Assembly (NCBI RefSeq): GCF_964355755.1
Contig: NC_092677.1
Coordinates: 6,331,001 to 6,391,000 of the forward strand
DNA from: Antedon mediterranea
Taxonomy: Eukaryota > Echinodermata > Crinoidea > Comatulida > Antedonidae
Reading direction: 5' to 3'
DNA: 60,000 bases
Positions 55,479 to 60,000 of the stretch are shown one piece after another. The number at the start of each line of letters is the position of its first letter. Within the stretch, counting starts at the first letter, position 1. A program made the position numbers and the translations under genes. The notes below the pieces were generated by a model. The model worked only from the letters and a program-made list of their open reading frames with translations, was not told the origin of the DNA and searched no databases.

Positions 55479-58201
55479 AATTCCCCTAGTGGAAAAACAA
55501 GGAAAAGTAGTCAAAGTGCAAGTGGTAGTAGGCCTATAGCACGTAAGTCTAAAATAAGGGGCAAGTAGGTGAGAATGAATGTAGAGGAAGGGCATGTTTG
55601 GAAGGTGGTTATGCCGAGAAGAGTAATGCAGTGGGGCGTATGTAGGACATGGATCATGCTTCTTGCGTACACACACTTAGCTGATATATTGTAACATCAT
55701 TAAATGTTATTCATAAGTCATCTTTTATAGATTGTAGATGAAAATAGTGCCAGATTTAAGCTGCTTTAGGTCAACAGGAAACAAAAAAATAATACGAGAA
55801 TAATTATCTTCTCCAAAAATCACAAAAGCGTGCCTTTTGTATCGACCGAGAATATAAAAAGTTGAGTTAGGTGAAGACTTAAAAGTTCACCATTTTGTTA
55901 ACAAAGGGAAGATCAATCCGATGTTATTTTTCCAAAAGAAATATCGGAAACCGTAAATAATGACACGTCCAAAAGCATAATACAAATGTCAAAATTACAG
56001 GCGAGCGGAAATTACTGAAATACAGCAGTTTTTTACGAGCGTTCGTTGCCAATGGTTACCGTATACGTTGTAGAAAGTATTTATATGTACTGTATTTGCA
56101 AATGAGTTAACATTTGCATTCAGCTTTTAACGCGGATTTGTTCTTCAGTTTTCATTCATTTAAAAATGTTAACTAAAGCTCTTTCTGTACACTATATCAT
56201 GTGACACATTATGTGATAAATAAATGTGATGTCATATCACACTTCAAACTAGTATTATTATTTAAATTATCTATTTGGGGTTTTTTTCTGCCAATATTTT
56301 ATAACGTTGTTTGTATTTACTATTATTAAGTTATATAATAGTTCTCTTATTTGATTTTATGTCGACACAGGACTGAGTACGTGTTGTCAAATGACTTTGT
56401 TGACACGCATGGTAAGCGCCCCGAGCAACACAATGGACATAAAATACATTGCCTCACTTAAAGTCTATAGCTCCGAGTTGAACATTTATATTTATAAAAA
56501 AAACCAGATAAATGTAGTTCATCATTTTAATAGCTATCAAAAAGGGGAGCGCACGCCCCGAGCGCATCCCCTTGGATTATCCGGCGGTACTGTACGTATG
56601 CGCAATTCAAGAAAGCTCCTAACTTGAGCCTAGACTCAGAAATAGCCTGAGACTAAAACCAAAAATAGCCGCGTAACTGTCTTAACAAAAACCCTGTTTA
56701 CATATCCGTTAAATATATTTTAACCATTGAATGTTAAAAGTTTTATGTGCATCCTTTAACATTATGTAATAATAATAATAATAATAATATCTTTTGTTCA
56801 TTTACAAAAGACTGTCATTTAATGTTTAGAGGAAAAGTATTGTCATGCACGTATACATTCTGCTGTCTTATGTACTGTAGATTCCTGTGGGCCTACCATA
56901 TTGTTTTATTATTTTAAAGAAATTCAAAATTTGAGAAATTTGTTTTTCGTAATGCATTGGTGATATAATCGTATCTATTGATGTTAATATAGTACGGAAA
57001 CTCAAAAGTGTCTTCCCAAAATTGAGTTCATGTTTCTGCGATCCTTGTATCTTAAAATCGGCCAGTCAGAAGGTCATGGAAAAGCTCTAGTACTACGGTA
57101 CATGATTTGATTACAACATTTTTTTTCCTAACAGTTAAATTGCGTCAACAGTTAATTGGGTAAGTGCTCCCGTAGACTCTTGGGTGAAAAAGAAACATTG
57201 ATGAATCGACATCAAGCAACAGTTTCGGCGTCTTAATGGATTGGAGAATATTATGCTAATAGGTGATTACTCCGATTGCTTAAAAAGTTGTAAAAAACAA
57301 ACAACATTTTAGCCTTGTCTAATGAATTGGGAATTCGTGCGGCAGAATAGCAGATATATATAGAAGCAGTCATTTCAATCTGACGATTTCATTTCTTGGG
57401 ATTAATAATTAGTTTTACCATTAAGGTCATCATCTAATGCCCCGAGAGGTGATTTCAATGTATGTTGCATGTTACATTAGCATTGTTTAAAATATTGTAG
57501 TATACACTTTTTTTTCATTTCCATTAGCCGATTTTCGGTACTGTAAGAGGAAAATTCTATAACACAGTGTCACATGTGTGTGGGCCTTTTATAATCTTAA
57601 CTTTTAAAACTAATGCACACGATATTACAATTGACCGATAGGGCCTACAGGATTTATATTTCATAAATAAGTCTACCTCATAGCGGCGGGAAAAAACAAT
57701 TGAAAAATGAAACTAACATAAGTTCACAAAATTGATTATATTTCCCTCTGAAAATAGCCTATTCAAAGTTTGATTGTATTAAACTTTATTTTTCATGTTT
57801 TTGAGGAACAATAAATCTTAAATATTTTGTGATGAATATATATACATCACAGGCACAGAATAAATTCTAAACCGCCCGGTGATTTATTGAAATTTAATTA
57901 ATTAATTTGAAACGATAAGATGAGGAAATCTGCTGTGAGAATGAGAAAAAGTCGTCCCATATTATAATTATATATTGATTTATAACATAATACAAAATCA
58001 AGATTTTAACCTAATATTTTAATAACGACATTAATTGGAGCGTGGCCGACTACATTACATTGCTTTGTAGTCCTAATACTTCTATCTTGCGGCCTAAAGT
58101 CTTTTATCCACTTATTTGCTGCAGGAATCCAACTTCACTCATGTGTCTCTCTCCGAGTTCTGTTCTATTTGCATGAGTGGCTTTGAACGCGTCATAACTA
58201 A
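55479..58201. other. Intergenic, no gene recognised
   Basis: AT-rich. About 56165-56255 is a partial copy of the MITE family at 48552 (AAGCTCTTTCTGTACACTAT at its left end). An AAT trinucleotide run is near 56770. No supported gene. Confidence 0.4.
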
Positions 58202-58850
58202 GACCCCATTTACACTTTCGTTTGGGTCCAGGGCCGGTCCTGGGCCGGTTGCAAATATTTACTTTTTTAGGCCGGCCCAGAGCGTTTACACTACCGACGC
58301 AGATTACTGGTCGTAAATAATTTTATCGGAAGTACCATTGCATGCTGGGATACGAAGTACAGTTTGTTTACATTTTTCTCTCTCGATCGTCAATTCAACT
58401 CTCCGCGCGAACCGACCGTTTTATATTTATAGTACTGTATTGTTGTTTTTTGTCCCATTAAAAACAAAATGAACCCCACTGTTTTATATAATATGGCTAT
58501 ATTTTATGTATATGCGAAACAAGCGGAGGAATACTTTATTGAAAGAAGATGTCTGAAAATAAATTTAACTATATAATGAAGAAAACAAATTGTCGCCCGA
58601 AAAGGAGGAAGGTATGTACTGAGAATGTCGGATCGTCATAACAACAACCTCATAAAAAGGTCAAACGTTGTTCACGGTTCACTGCGTAAGCCGGCCCAAA
58701 CGTAAAAGCCGCTCCTGAACCTACCTGGAGAGGTGGCCCAGATCTGCGTCCGGCCCAGGGCCGGCCTAACTTTTTGGAGTATTTACACTTATCAATTGCC
58801 GACCCAGGGCCGACCCAGGGCCGGCCTAAATCGTAAGTGTAAATGGGGTC
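58202..58850. mobile_element. PIF/Harbinger-like MITE, TAA duplications
   Basis: The terminal inverted repeats GACCCCATTTACACTT and AAGTGTAAATGGGGTC sit directly inside TAA direct repeats (58199-58201 and 58851-58853), the 3-bp TWA target of PIF/Harbinger. Subterminal arms are rich in GGGCCGGCC words, denser on the right. No transposase frame, so non-autonomous. Confidence 0.8.
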
Positions 58851-58853
58851 TAA

Positions 58854-60000
58854 GTTTCTGAGCTTTGATTGGTTGCTCAATTTTTGGCTTCATAAATACC
58901 GAAACTATTATTTGAATTCGCTGAAAAGGAATATGAAAAATTAACATATTATTACGCATAAGCTTACGCTTTCTATAATTGCGAATAAATTCGCTAAAAA
59001 AGTACAAGTAGCTATGAACGTTTGTTATGTATTACAAAGTGCGATGATTATTACGAAGTTGAAAGATCGACGTAACATACTTCCGTTTATTTTGAACCAC
59101 CTTAGTTATCCACTCGTTTCCGAATGCACTTTAACGTTGGTGACATGATTGCTAGTTATGAGTTGAAGCTTTGTAATAACACTGAACGAACGCGGTCTCT
59201 TTTTAAAAAGTAAATAACGCGACCACTGACGCTGTCTGAATTATTAATCAATAGGACTTAACTCGTAATAAAAAAACAATAATGATTGATTGTTGATTGT
59301 TAGTATAAGATAAATTTATTCATCAATATGACTGTTTTTCAATTTCCATTTTGTACAGCAATTGTACTTTTCAGACTTTGTGCATTTTTTAAAGATAATT
59401 CATTTTTTGTTATGGAAAATAATGATTTGCAAAAATGATGTAACGTTATTGCTATCTATAATTAAAGGCCGGTTCACACTAGACGTGAACACGCACCGAT
59501 GCTCGGTTGCGATAATTCTTTTCGTACATAAGTTGGAGACCTCTTATAAAATGTTGCAAAATAAACATGAATATTCATTAGTCATATCCACAATTATAAG
59601 GTGTGACGTAAGAATTGATCTAACTGAAATTCGCTAATGCAAACGCTTTACATCGAGCCATCTGTCGAATTGATTAGACTATGGACTTTGCATGTCGATG
59701 TGGTGTTCGAATCCCATACGTATCTTCTTTATAGAGAGAGAGGTTATTATATATGTATATTATATATATCTTTTAGGAGTCCCCAACGAAAACGAAATAG
59801 TGACCCGATTGGCTACCCTATGCCTATTTAAACTATCACTGCCTGGTGTACAGTATAAGTATCTATAAATATCTTTATTTCTTTTGCAATTATCTACATC
59901 TACAAAATAATAATTTAACTAATAACTCTCCTTTGCTAAATTTATTAGACAATCAAGCGAATTCAGATAACAATCCGTAAATTCCCAGCGACGACCATTG
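58854..60000. other. Intergenic with two MITE fragments
   Basis: About 58953-58990 resembles the end of the palindromic MITE at 55370. About 59466-59645 (GGCCGGTTCACACTAGACGT, ATTCATTAGTCATA, GGTGTGACGTAAGAATTGAT, GCTAATGCAAACGCT) matches part of unit B at 21470-21565, so it belongs to a dispersed element also present in the duplication. No supported gene. Confidence 0.5.

Overview
The window looks like nuclear DNA of a marine deuterostome, most likely an echinoderm. It is AT-rich, with intron-containing genes, a spliceosomal U6 gene, very dense non-autonomous transposons and SINEs, and a strongly over-used TAGGCCTA palindrome. Species or class cannot be fixed from the sequence alone. Only three gene families and one RNA gene can be supported; the rest is repeats and unique non-coding DNA.

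Layout. (1) 0-23 kb: a minus-strand cluster of four copies of a P-loop sulfotransferase-like gene, each with one coding exon just downstream of a 3' splice site. Copies at 2.2-3.1, 5.7-6.6 and 11.7-12.5 kb are intact; the copy at 22.5-23.1 kb is a pseudogene. The last two lie in a tandem segmental duplication (unit A about 7.24-13.37 kb, unit B about 13.94-23.85 kb). The two units serve as mutual controls: unit A gained a 680-bp solo-LTR-like insertion, and unit B gained a 1.39-kb insertion of unknown class. Two foldback-type elements sit only in unit B. They have different subterminal repeats but the same GGGTTGGT ends and 9-10 bp flanking direct repeats. (2) 24.4-29.2 kb: a complete 12-exon trehalase gene (GH37), rebuilt here exon by exon to a 585-residue secreted, probably membrane-anchored enzyme. 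(3) 29-45 kb: no protein gene. It holds two decayed LINE 3' ends, two tandem arrays, a full U6 snRNA gene at 36.3 kb, SINE and MITE copies and a near-perfect 28-bp G-rich minisatellite at 44 kb. (4) 45-51 kb: two weak candidate exons of an unrecognised plus-strand gene, a SINE, an unnamed dispersed repeat, and an intronless rhodopsin-class peptide-type GPCR on the minus strand. (5) 51-60 kb: intergenic DNA with MITEs, including a MITE split by a SINE and a 649-bp PIF/Harbinger-like element with TAA duplications.

The genes show no operon-like or pathway link. The interest is in the repeat biology (the GGGTTGGT-ended foldback family, hammerhead-like motifs in a Penelope-like remnant, a perfect 39-bp inverted repeat spanning trehalase exon 1) and in the birth and death of sulfotransferase-like copies.
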